Assembly (NCBI GenBank): GCA_018340805.1
Contig: JACMZG010001863.1
Coordinates: 20,093,936-20,157,935, forward strand
DNA: 64,000 nt
Direction of reading: 5' to 3'
From: Microvelia longipes
Taxonomy: Eukaryota; Arthropoda; Insecta; Hemiptera; Veliidae
Part shown: piece by piece, positions 1-9,700 of the stretch
How positions within the stretch are numbered: position 1 is the stretch's first letter
Layout: the number at the start of each line of letters is the position of its first letter
Made by a program: the position numbers and the translations under genes
The notes under the pieces: model-generated
The model's database searches: none
What the model was told of the DNA's origin: nothing
What the model saw: the letters and a program-made list of their open reading frames with translations, nothing else

Positions 1-230
1 TAGATTTTGGCATTTAATGCAGCCTGTATTTTAATTACATCGGCGAGATGCGCACATGTGATTAAATGTAATTACCTGATAAAATCGACTAAATCAATAA
101 ATTAATTAAATGAAATATACTTATCTGCCATCAGTAGCGTTCTCTGGAAGTTTTAAAAAGGTTTCTATTTACTTTTAGTTTCTGAATTTTGGAAATACAG
201 AACATGCAACGGCGAACCGTTTTTTTGTGA
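1..230. repeat. Dispersed repeat, copy 1 (cut by window edge)
   Basis: This stretch matches 57240-57445 in the same orientation: both start at TAGATTTTGGCATTT, share the blocks TGTGATTA...TTACCTGATAA and CATCAGTAG, and end around AATACAGAACAT...AACGGC before a T-run. The copy starts at or before the first base of the window, so its true left end is not visible. No coding potential is seen. It is a low-copy interspersed repeat of unknown class. Confidence 0.6.
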
Positions 231-456
231 AAAATACATACAGAAAACAATCAATTTTATAATAATAATAAATGTAGCTGTCATAACCAAAAATTGTCAT
301 GGTATTCATAAATTTAAATGTAAAATATAATCAGTTATCTTTGGAAAGCTATTGGGGTTAGTTCATAAGTTGTCCGCACTGGTCCGCCGCAGCGCTATTT
401 TTAGTAGCTTGCGATAATGGAATCCAAACTTTCCTCATTCAAGTTAACCCCCCCTG

Positions 457-850
457 CTATAGGGATACTTTTCCAGTTTAGGTGTCCCCTCAATGTTATA
501 ATACATTGAGAGGTGTCATCTAATCTGGAAAAGAGGCTATAGGGGTCCTTTTCCAGTTTAGGTGTCCCTCAATGTTATAATAGATTGAAAGGTGTCATCT
601 AATCTGGAAAAGAGGCTATAGGGATCCTTTTCCAGTTTAAGTGTCCCCTCAATGTTATAATAGATTGAAAGGTGTCATCTAATCTGGAAAAGAGACTATA
701 GGAATCCTTTTCCAGTTTAGGTGTCCCCTAAATGTTATAATAGATTGAAAGGTGTCATCTAATCGGAAAAGAGGCTATAGGGATCCTTTTCCAGTTTAGG
801 TGTCCCCTCAATGTATAATAGATTGAAAGGTGTCATCTAATCTGGAAAAG
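457..850. repeat. 79-80 bp minisatellite of imperfect palindromes, 5 copies
   Basis: Units begin at about 457, 537, 616, 696 and 775 (periods 80, 79, 80, 79) and the array ends at 850. Each unit begins CTATAGGGATCCTTTTCCAG and ends CATCTAATCTGGAAAAGAGG. The arms CTTTTCCAGTTTAGGTG and CATCTAATCTGGAAAAG are near-perfect reverse complements, so every unit can fold back on itself. The two outer ends (GGATACTTTTCCAG on the left; GGTACTTTTCCAG read from the right) resemble the GGTACT-type ends of the Merlin-like elements further right, but I find no clear target duplication. Confidence 0.85.
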
Positions 851-1426
851 TACCATATATATTTATGTTGTTAACAAAAGGTGCATTGTTTTGGCAGGGT
901 CTCTTATAAAATCACTGTACTTAATCAACTAAATTATACATTTTTTTAAAACAAAGTTCTTTATTAATTTTAAATGGAAAATTCGATACAATTTACAAGT
1001 TTAAATATGCTGTGTGAACATAGTAAAAGTTTCTACCTAACTCTTTAAATTCTCTTAACCATTAACAAGTATTAAACACTGGGCACTCTTTTACCTGGTT
1101 ACCCACCAAATAATGGGTAACTAAGGAAAAAAGGAAGCATAGGGAAAACTTGTAGTTTGTTACCCACCAATAAATAAAAAGTACTAATTTACAATCTCAG
1201 TATGGGACCGTCGAAAAGCACTAGGGCTTTTGTATGGGGAGAAAAATGGGGAAAAGAGCAAATAGAAAAAAGTTACGCACCAAATGAACATTTAAATTAT
1301 GAAAATTCCTAAAAACTGAAAAGTATAAAGTAATAATTTACAATCTCAATAGGGGACGTTGAAAAGCAATGGGGCTTTTGTATGGGGTTAAGAATGGGGA
1401 AGAGAGAAAATAGGAAGAATTAAGAG

Positions 1427-1950
1427 GTGGGTAACTATGTAAAAGAGGTGCTATTGGGCAATATTGTAGTCTGTTACCCACCAACCAGTGAAAGTGGGTA
1501 ACTATGTAAAAGAGGTGCTATTGGGCAATATTGTAGTCTGTTACCCACCAACCAGTGAAGGTGGGTAACAATGTAAAAGAGGTGCTATTGGGCAATATTG
1601 TAGTCTGTTACCCACCAACCAGTGAAGGTGGGTAACAATGTAAAAGAGGTGCTATTGGGCAATATTGTAGTCTGTTACCCACCAACCAGTGAAGGTGGGT
1701 AACAATGTAAAAGAGGTGCTATTGGGCAATATTGTAGTCTGTTACCCACCAACCAGTGAAGGTGGGTAACTATGTAAAAGAGGTGCTATTGGGCAATATT
1801 TTAGTCTGTTACCCACTAACCAGTGAAGGTGGGTAACTATGTAAAAGAGGCGCTATTGGGCAATATTGTAGTCTGTTACCCACCAACCACTGAAAGTTGG
1901 TAACTATGTAAAAGAGGTGCTATTAGGCAATATTGTAGTCTGCTATCCAA
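1427..1950. repeat. 67-bp tandem array made of transposon-end sequence, 8 copies
   Basis: Copies start at 1427, 1494, 1561, 1628, 1695, 1762, 1829 and 1896, a strict 67-bp period without indels; the last copy is the most diverged. Each unit starts GTGGGTAACTATGTAAAAGA and ends TGTTACCCACCAACCAGTGA. The first block is a copy of the right terminal inverted repeat of the enclosing element (GGTGGGTAACTAGGTAAAAG), and GTTACCCACC is its inverse, so each unit carries its own short inverted repeat. The region 1117-1168 near the left end looks like the diverged ancestor of the unit. Confidence 0.9.
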
Positions 1951-2107
1951 CCCTCCACCCCCTTCCCCCACCCAAATTTATTTTCAAATGACAGAAAAAA
2001 ATACAAACAGGTACTGTCAAACAAATAATAAAAAATGTCAAAGAATTTACATTCTGTTTTAAAACGCCAAACTGGAGTGTCAGGTGTATTAAAATAATAA
2101 TTAGAAT

Positions 2108-2520
2108 ATGAATAATAAAGAATATGAATATGAGAGATGTGATTTTGCTTACGGAACAGCACAGCGAGTGGAGTTTTACGAATGGTTGCAAGTAAGATAC
2201 ATTTTACCTAATATATTTTCAAGAAATTGGTTTATTCTTTTATGTTTTAAAAAACGTAATGTCAAGATGGAAAGATTGTTTAAAACATATGTATTGCAGG
2301 GCTTGGAATTTTAAAAACTGAAAGACTGTGCAGTGAGTGTGGGAAAAATATGATGTTAAGGGGACCCCAAAAAGGCAAAAATTATGGGATTTGGAGGTGC
2401 AGAAAGAAAAATTGCAGGAAATCGGCAGGTGCTTTAACTGGCACATATTTCGAAAATGCTAAAGTTACTTTTAAAAGAAGCATTTATGCTGAGTTATTTC
2501 TGGTGTCGTTGGTGGAATGA
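2108..2520 (+). pseudogene. Merlin-type transposase fragment (zinc-ribbon N-terminus)
   Basis: The reading frame from about 2302 to the TGA at 2518-2520 encodes a four-cysteine zinc ribbon, CSECGKNM followed by WRCRKKNC, and then a block ending GTYFENAKVTFKRS. This order (ribbon, basic patch, F-E-x-[SA]-K/hydrophobic stretch) is what Merlin and ISXO2-like transposases show at their start. A 68-codon frame from 2108 (MNNKEYEYERCDF...) lies just upstream and may be part of the same protein, perhaps separated by an intron or frameshift. The DDE catalytic part is missing; the frame stops and the sequence turns into an inverted copy. It is a remnant, not a functional gene. Confidence 0.6.
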
Positions 2521-2753
2521 GATATGAGGACATCCAACATGAAATAAGGAGGACCAACGGCACCACAAATTTCTGCACCTCCAAATCCCATAATTTTTGC
2601 CTTCTTGGGTCCCCTTAATATCATATTTTTCCCACACTCACTGCACAGTCTTTCAGTTTTTAAAATTCAAGCCCTGCAATACATAGTTTTAAACAATCTT
2701 TCCATCTTGACATTACGTTTTTTAAACATAAAAGAATAAACCAATTTATTGAA
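2219..2753. repeat. Long inverted repeat of transposase sequence (arms about 185 bp)
   Basis: The segment 2219-2405 is repeated in reverse complement at 2570-2753 with few differences, for example GATTTGGAGGTGCAGAAA against TTTCTGCACCTCCAAATC. The spacer is about 165 bp. A transcript through here would form a long duplex. The arms include the zinc-ribbon part of the transposase fragment. Confidence 0.85.
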
Positions 2754-2914
2754 TTATAAGGTCAGATTGTTATTGTTTTTTTTTTCATAACATAAAATAG
2801 GCTGCAAATACAAAATGTTTTATTTAACTCATTTTCCCTAACCAACACTCCAAAATACGTTATTTTTAAGTGATTTTAGGGGTGGGTAACTAGGTAAAAG
2901 AGTACCAAACACTG

Positions 2915-3066
2915 TTATAATAAGTTGACAGGGTGAGAAAATATAGCTGAAAAACAAATAAGATTGGTGTGATAAAAATTGTGGGAGTAGTTAAGGATCC
3001 AGGACTTACATCAGTGGCTCCCTCACATTATTTTCTCACGCAGTCAACTGATAATAAACATGTGTA
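2915..3066. mobile_element. Mariner-type MITE, degenerate copy A
   Basis: This copy sits directly beside the Merlin-like element's right target duplication. It has inverted ends (AAGTTGACAGGGTGAGAAAA on the left; TTTTCTCACGCAGTCAACTG on the right) and an interior (AAATAAGATTGGTGTGAT) that match the best copy at 59785-59954. Outer ends are eroded. Confidence 0.6.
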
Positions 3067-4734
3067 TTACAATAATTAAATCATATATAGGGAAAACAAC
3101 CCTCTGATAACACCTTACATAAATGTGTCTGCAGATACCTGCCTTGTTCTCTTGTCTTAAATACTAAGAAAGACCATTGGAGGACCCCAAGGCATGACCC
3201 CAGGCCCATAATACTAAGTAGGGCCGGTAGAAGTAAGGTAAGTAAATCATACTTCTACCGTAGGGCCTGGCTCAACATAGAAGAGAATACGAAATTAAAA
3301 TTAAAGAATACGTACCTAATCTATCTCTATCTTCTTCAAAGCGTATAAACTTCAACGTTACGAGGAACATAAAAACAATAATAGCTAAACCAAGCCAGAC
3401 TTTGCTATAAAATAAACTACCATATCTGTGTAACATTTTTAACAACTTAAATACAAGAAAATATCAATTATACGTTACTGCATGATGGAATTATACATAG
3501 GAATGAATCAGGTACCAGAAAATATTGAACGCACGGGCAAATTTGTTCGATTCACATCTCTTTCCCCAAATTTAAAACAAAAAATTCATCGTCATTTTTA
3601 TAACATGAAAACAAAAATTTATTAAATACGAAACTCTAAAAAAATCAAAACATTGTAACCCAGCTTTAGGAATGTTGAAAAACCAGTTTTGCTCTGCGGG
3701 ATTATATAACTTCTTTTTTAACAGAAGGCAATTATAAAAGCTAATAAATAAAGAGGTAATTATTGTTAGGTGGTAAAAAAAATATAATATTCTAAAAACC
3801 CATTAGAAAGATTAATTAAATATGTAAAACATTTAATTAAAATGTATCTATTGTAATATGTTATTAAATGACATACACTAGCATTAAGAACAACTTAACA
3901 TAAAGCTATTTATAACCATATAAATAAATCATTTTAATCTATACTAATTAGACTTGAACATCAACTATAATTGAGTATCATTTGTTTCAACCTCTTCCAA
4001 AACAAATGAACCAACCTCCTTTTTTATGTTAAAATGGCTTTAATATAACCATGACTAGCAAATATATACATCAGACCAAAGAACATAAAATGGGTAAAAA
4101 CCTTAAAATTTTGTAAAGCACCAACTTTTTGGGCATTATAGGTTGAACATAAAATTATCACAAATGAGGAATGTTTCTTGAAATGATATTCATATTCATT
4201 CAGTACAACATTACCCTCAGTTTTAAGTCTACCTGTATCTTAAACATGATAAAATGGACAAACGTGCACACTATGATAAATATTGCGGTGATTGTTGTGT
4301 TCTCTGGTTCATTTGTCCTATTAGCATGGTAAAAACAATCTGTCACATAAACCCTTCAAATTTTTTAGTACATCTCATCAACACAATTCCTTTAGCAGAA
4401 CACCACTATATGGGCAAAAAACTAAATTGGGAGACATTTTCCGGTATTTACCAGATCTGAAACAATAAACCAGACCTGATTACATAGTAGGGAAGCAAAA
4501 TTAGGGTTTAACAATTGGGACTCGGGAAGTCATGTTTTATGCATCTGATTATTGGACTATCATTTAAAAGCCAAAGCTTGTTTCCAAATTGAGGTGTAAC
4601 CCAGGATAAAAGAATATTTGCAATATTTTTTTAAAACATAAATGCTATGTGTAGAGTAACATGATGAAAAAACAAGAACAATTCAAAATGTACCTCTTGG
4701 CAAAAGAAGGCCCTTCAGAGCTCCAATTCATACA
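3067..4734. other. Intergenic, no gene seen
   Basis: AT-rich sequence with no conserved coding frame. It holds one hairpin at 3225-3260 (11-bp stem CGGTAGAAGTA/TACTTCTACCG inside a GC-richer stretch 3170-3290), which may be a dead short repeat. Otherwise nothing recognised. Confidence 0.5.
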
Positions 4735-4742
4735 CAGGATTC

Positions 4743-5206
4743 GGTACTTATTTACTTGGGTCCCAACATAAAGTTGGGACCCAAGTAATATGGCGATATA
4801 GGGCAATTATTCACTTGGGTACCGACAATATATTTACTAAATCATATAAAAGAAATTCTTTAACAATCTTAATGGGGGATGTTGAAAAGCCAATGGGGCT
4901 TTTGTATGGGTTGAGAAGGGGGAAAGAAAATATTGATAATCAAGTGAATAAGATGATATAGTGCGAAAGTACCCTTGGTTCCCAACATAAAATTGGGACC
5001 CAAGTAAATTAGGCAATTTACTTGGAAGGAAAATTACAAAATATTTTTGTTTTCATAGCAAAAAACTTGAGATTCTTAAAGTCTTAACTCTATTACAAAT
5101 TGAAACTAAGAGATTTTAATGGAGATTAGACAGACCTCCTAGTTCCTAACCCAAATCCACTCGATTTTTTCAGATTATTGAGGTTGGGAACCAAGTAATA
5201 AGTGCC
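4743..5206. mobile_element. 464-bp Merlin-type MITE, copy 1, intact ends
   Basis: The ends are GGTACTTATTTACTTGGGTC on the left and, read from the right, GGCACTTATTACTTGGTTCC. They are flanked by the identical 8-bp CAGGATTC (4735-4742 and 5207-5214). The interior around 4861-4924 (ACAATCTTAATGGGGGATG, GGGGCTTTTGTATGGG) matches a module present twice in the Merlin-like element at 1082-2906. Matching duplication length, similar GG(T/C)ACT ends and shared interior mark it as a non-autonomous derivative of the same lineage. It has no coding frame. Confidence 0.85.
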
Positions 5207-5214
5207 CAGGATTC

Positions 5215-6190
5215 ATATAAAGCAGCATTACTACTCAGGGCCCCTATATAAGTCATACCCTTTTCTTGGTACCACTCCTTTCAACATCCATTAATACATG
5301 TGCCGTTTTTCCCCTCTCCATCTTTGGATCTTGCTACGTGGGCCTACTACCTTCTTAGAAAAAGTCCCTTGAGTGTTTGGTCATCCTTTAATGTTATTAT
5401 TTACTTCTTTTATAAGGATGATTAATCTCCCCCACTTCTTCTATTAAAAAAACACACCATATAATAACCATTTACAAGCAATAAATGGTTATTATATTGT
5501 ATTAATTTATACTGTCCTTTGTTGACAGTAATGTCTTTTACTTTGACGAGCGTCTTCCATCTTCCAATTCATTACATCTCTCTATGTAATTTAGGTAGAT
5601 TTACAAATAAACTAAGCACTATTCATACATATTTTACCCTTGAGAAATGTTTACAAAAGGATTAAATGTTAACAAAAGGAGTCTCCAAGAAAATGGACAT
5701 ATATAAATGTTTTCCTCTATAAGATTGTTCAGAGGTGTAACTAAGAAACAGGACTCTGCAAATTTTCAATAAAAATGCCAAGTGTAGAGCAAGGTCCTTT
5801 GTGGGTTTAAGTCAAAGAGTATCACAGGAAAAAATATTGATTATAAGTTTTAAGTAATATTTCCTTTGTGAAACACCAGATAGATTTATACTCGTATTAA
5901 TATGTAATAATTGAATTCTGTGTCAGATGTATAAAGAAAATATTTCAATCAGCCAAACAATAAAAAAATCAAGTCGCAAAATTTTAAATTTTTTGATTTT
6001 AATAATAATACAATTTCAGTAATAAAAAACTATATATACAATTATTATAATTTATATACTTTTATATCATATAAAGATCCTCATAAGTATTCTATATACA
6101 TCTATATTCAAAATAAATACAAAATATATAACTTATCAACATTCATGGTGGCGGCTAGAAAAAAAAACAGCCTGCGTGGAAGCGAGCCTA
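5215..6190. other. Intergenic downstream of Caper, no gene seen
   Basis: AT-rich and non-coding. A clean hairpin lies at 5459-5497 (16-bp arms ATATAATAACCATTTA and its complement, loop about 7 nt). Nothing else is recognised. Confidence 0.5.
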
Positions 6191-6195
6191 CAATA

Positions 6196-6531
6196 CAATC
6201 TAGCGAGCGAATAAATATTAAAATCAATTATTTATAAGCAAATACGACAATAAGTTTTTAATATTTTTTTCCTATTCAGCAATCTAGCTTAACAATTAAA
6301 ATCAAATAGCCTATTTAGGTGCGTATTTACCAAAAAAAAATGGAAATTTTATATGCAATATAAATACGCAAATATGAGCATCTAGCGTTGTTATCAATCT
6401 AGCGAGCAGCGAGCCTTCTTTTATATTGTATAATTTATCTAGCAGAGCTCACTGCAATCTAGTTCTTCATGATAATATACGGTGCGTAGTAGTAATGATT
6501 AAATTGGTTAAAATAGCAATCTAGCGAGCGA
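6196..6531. repeat. Cluster of the motif CAATCTAGCGAGCGA
   Basis: The 15-mer CAATCTAGCGAGCGA occurs exactly at 6196-6210 and 6517-6531, with variants between: AGCAATCTAGCTT (about 6279), GCATCTAGCGTTG (about 6378), CAATCTAGCGAGCAGCGAGC (about 6395) and ATCTAGCAGAGCTC...CAATCTAG (about 6437-6462). The CG-containing motif stands out from the AT-rich surroundings. Spacing is irregular, so it is not a simple tandem repeat. It lies just beyond the probable 3' end of Caper. Confidence 0.6.
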
Positions 6532-6657
6532 ACTCTCATACTACTACCAAAGTGTTTAAATAGGTAGGTAGTAATTTTAATTTTGTGCTCAAAAACAAAA
6601 CTGTTTTTTACTAAATTGTTCATTCTTAAACTTTTTTTAAGTATATATATACCAGAC

Positions 6658-6663
6658 TTTATT
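6658..6663 (-). terminator. Candidate poly(A) signal of Caper
   Basis: AATAAA on the minus strand, about 104 nt past the Caper stop codon. Chosen only by position and motif; other A-rich signals exist in this AT-rich flank. Confidence 0.4.
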
Positions 6664-6766
6664 AATCATAATTTCCAAGGCTCTAATACTAGCTCTGTTA
6701 TACACAATTGACCAAGAACTAAAACAGTGAGCACTCAAAACAAAGATAAATTTTTATAGGAATAAC

Positions 6767-9700
6767 TTAACGAAGTGAACTCCTAACACTGGTTAGAGGT
6801 ACGGTATTGGTCATGGCATCAGGGAACAAACTGTGGTAGTTGAGAACAGGAACATAAGCAGCAGTGATAACTCGACCTGTAAGATGTATAAGAAGTTTAA
6901 TTTTTCTTAAATATTTAATACTAATAGTTTGTTCTTTGTAGCACTAGAACAAGCCTTGATCAAGCCTGAGATAATTTATACTTAAATATTTTAATAAAAT
7001 AAATGCTAGAATTCACAGACATATATATTCAAATACATGCATAACAATAAATGTAAGTTAGAATATTTTTCTAGAGAGTTAAGGTCAAATATAAAATAAG
7101 ATATGAATAGACCAACAAGAGCAGAAAAATTATCAAGCATCAACTTGAAAATTATTATAAGATTTAAGCAGTGATAAGAATAAATTGAGTTGATATTCAA
7201 CTACTTCTAAACAAAGCTCCTGAAGTTGTGATACTAAAGATCCCTTCTTGGAACCCACTCTGCAGAAATCATCATGGCAGATGATATTTTGTTACACACT
7301 GAGCCCAAAAAGATACTATCAACTTCTCGTTATAATCTAATATTGGTAAATCCTTAAAGAGTACAGACCTCGTTGCTATCTCCAGACCTCTACTGTACTC
7401 CAGTGGAAAAAGAAATAATTAACAACAACCAATGAACTAAAGTTAAATGGCTGATGTTAATACATCAACTCCTTGTTTATATATTGTTTAACACATATTC
7501 TTATTCGTATATACTTATCAAAATTAATCCTGACCATCATCTTCTTTTTTCACTGGATAGTAAAAATGAAATAAAACTAATGAACTTAAGTAAAAATTAA
7601 ATAAAGTTAGATTAAAAAAATGTCTCACCAGCGAACCATCGACCATGAAGTGAATTTACAGCAGCAACAGCAGTAGCTATGGATGGACATTTAACATAAA
7701 CATTACCAGCTGAGGCCTTATCAACATAAACATGAAGCACTCCACCATGTTTATTGCATTCATCAACGACATCATCTCGGATCTCTAATACCCAGTTAGG
7801 ATTCGTTTCACTGCACACAAAAAATATTAATAAAAATAAATTCTTTTAAATTCATTAGTTTGAAAATGGTTAATCATAGAAAAACGAATGAATCAAACTA
7901 TAGGGGGAATAAAATTACACCAACAGTGTTGAGAATCTCAGCTCAAACAAGTTATTTAATACAAACTATACTTTATCTAATAAATTTAGGCTCCTCATAC
8001 AGACATTTATGTAGACAATGAACATGAAATCAACTCATAAATATGACAAAACAAAATGTATGTTATGTTGGGACATAAGCATAAGAGCTACAAAAATATT
8101 TAAACAGTATAATTACTTATACATAAATAAAAAGAAGCATGAAACTATAAGACAAATTATAAAATCCTTGTAGAACTTAGTTAACCTTTTTAGCAGATAC
8201 GTCAACTTTTGTGAATAATAATCTTGAATAATAACTTTTTGTGAAGGTCTCAAGTTAACATTAAAGATGGCAAGAAAGTTATAAGTTATCATGTTAACAA
8301 AATAGCAAGAACATACCTAGATGGATCAAACATGTTAGACAACATGAAACATTGTGTAGCAATTGGTGGTGTAGCGGCTGAAGCTTGTTGCTGGGCCTGC
8401 ACAGCAAGATTTAGAGCTGAAGCAGCTGCAGCAGGTATTTGCATTCCAGTGCCCTCAGCAAGCTTAAACATTAGTTGCAGTCTACCTGTAGCACCAAGAT
8501 CAATTCCGGACCGGTCCAACTCATCTGTGTCAATAGGTGGGGCAGTTGAATGAGGCAGGTCCATCCTATCAGTAACCGTACCAACTTTGATCGGTCTCCC
8601 AGCAAGTTCTAAACCATTAAGTAATTCTAAAGCTCGCTTTGCATCTTCACAGTGATGGAACTAAACAATTAAAATTATTTATTAAGATAGTATAAGAAAA
8701 TATTTGAATTACATATTTAAACACTTAAGTATAATATAAAACACTCATAACAAATTAACAGATTTAAAAGTAGTACCAATTAAAAAAATAAGGCCTCTCT
8801 TATTTATTTAATTTCAGGCATTTAAAATTGAAGAAGGACCAGTTAAGTTATGATAAACCTAAATAGCAAAAATCTAGATCAAGTTCCAAAACAAATAATG
8901 AGAACAACTATTTACTCCCTTAGAAAACCAATCTACAAAGCAAATATTGTGTATTAAGTCAAGTCTTTTTCTGTCAATAATACAAAGTTTAAAACAGATC
9001 AACTCAGCCTGTAGCATAAAACGAATCAAGTTAACAGTCCTGAAAATTTTGATCTAAACTTTAGGGAAACAGTTTCAAGAAAATCTTATCATTCTTCCTA
9101 AATTTCACAAACAAATTGCTTGGATACAGAAGGTTTAAAACGTTATCTAATTAATTATAGAGTTGATCAAATATTTTGTAAAGTAAATCAATTGATTACA
9201 AAAAATAATGAAATCTTAAACATGTTTTTTTAACTCTGGGGAAAAAAGTTCTAAATAAAGATATTTATTGGATTCTTTTTACTTGTTCTCATTTATACTA
9301 TAGCTATACTGGAAAAGAATTTCACCTGATTTCCGATTCAGGAGTTAAACTCCTCAGTGATTTTTACAAACTTGTCTGTCTGTAAGTTAGTCTATTGTAT
9401 TTATGGTAGAGAGTTGACACTTAGTACAAAAATCAATCTTTAGGTCTAGTTGGGCTATCGGGAAAATAATTATTAAATGACACCATTACCCCACAAAAAT
9501 CATAAAAAAATTCATAAACAAGGAAAAATGTTTTGATCAATTAGAGATTTTGCACACATTTAATCATATGTAAGACCAACATGAGTACCATCTTTCTTCT
9601 TATTACAATTAGTTCAATTTTTATAAAATGACATGAGTTCATTTTTTTAAAAATTGTGAAAAATAATCCTATTGTCTTGAAATTTAGTACAAGTGTATCA

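Larger units (their letters stand above)
1082..2906 (+). mobile_element. Merlin-like DNA transposon, complete ends, defective
   Basis: The left end (GGCACTCTTTTACCTGGTTA, then CCCACC; 1082-1107) and the right end (2881-2906, reverse complement beginning GGTACTCTTTTACCTAGTTA) form a 26-bp terminal inverted repeat with two mismatches. Both ends are flanked by the identical 8-bp sequence AAACACTG (1074-1081 and 2907-2914), a target-site duplication. An 8-9 bp duplication, GG-starting ends and a transposase with a zinc-ribbon start are the hallmarks of the Merlin (IS1016/ISXO2-like) superfamily. Inside, in order: a module GGGGCTTTTGTATGGGG-like occurring twice (about 1188-1250 and 1337-1400), an exact 67-bp tandem array (1427-1950), a transposase fragment (about 2108-2520) and an inverted copy of its 5' part (2570-2753). 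It cannot encode an active transposase. The superfamily call rests on the ends, the duplication and a short protein match. Confidence 0.8.

Noticed and set aside
457..1950. Tandem arrays resembling a CRISPR locus
   Set aside because: Units repeat along their full length with no unique spacers, and the window is animal DNA with introns.
2108..2314. Stand-alone 68-aa gene
   Set aside because: It lies inside the Merlin-like element next to the transposase fragment and part of it lies in the inverted arm, so it is better read as element sequence.
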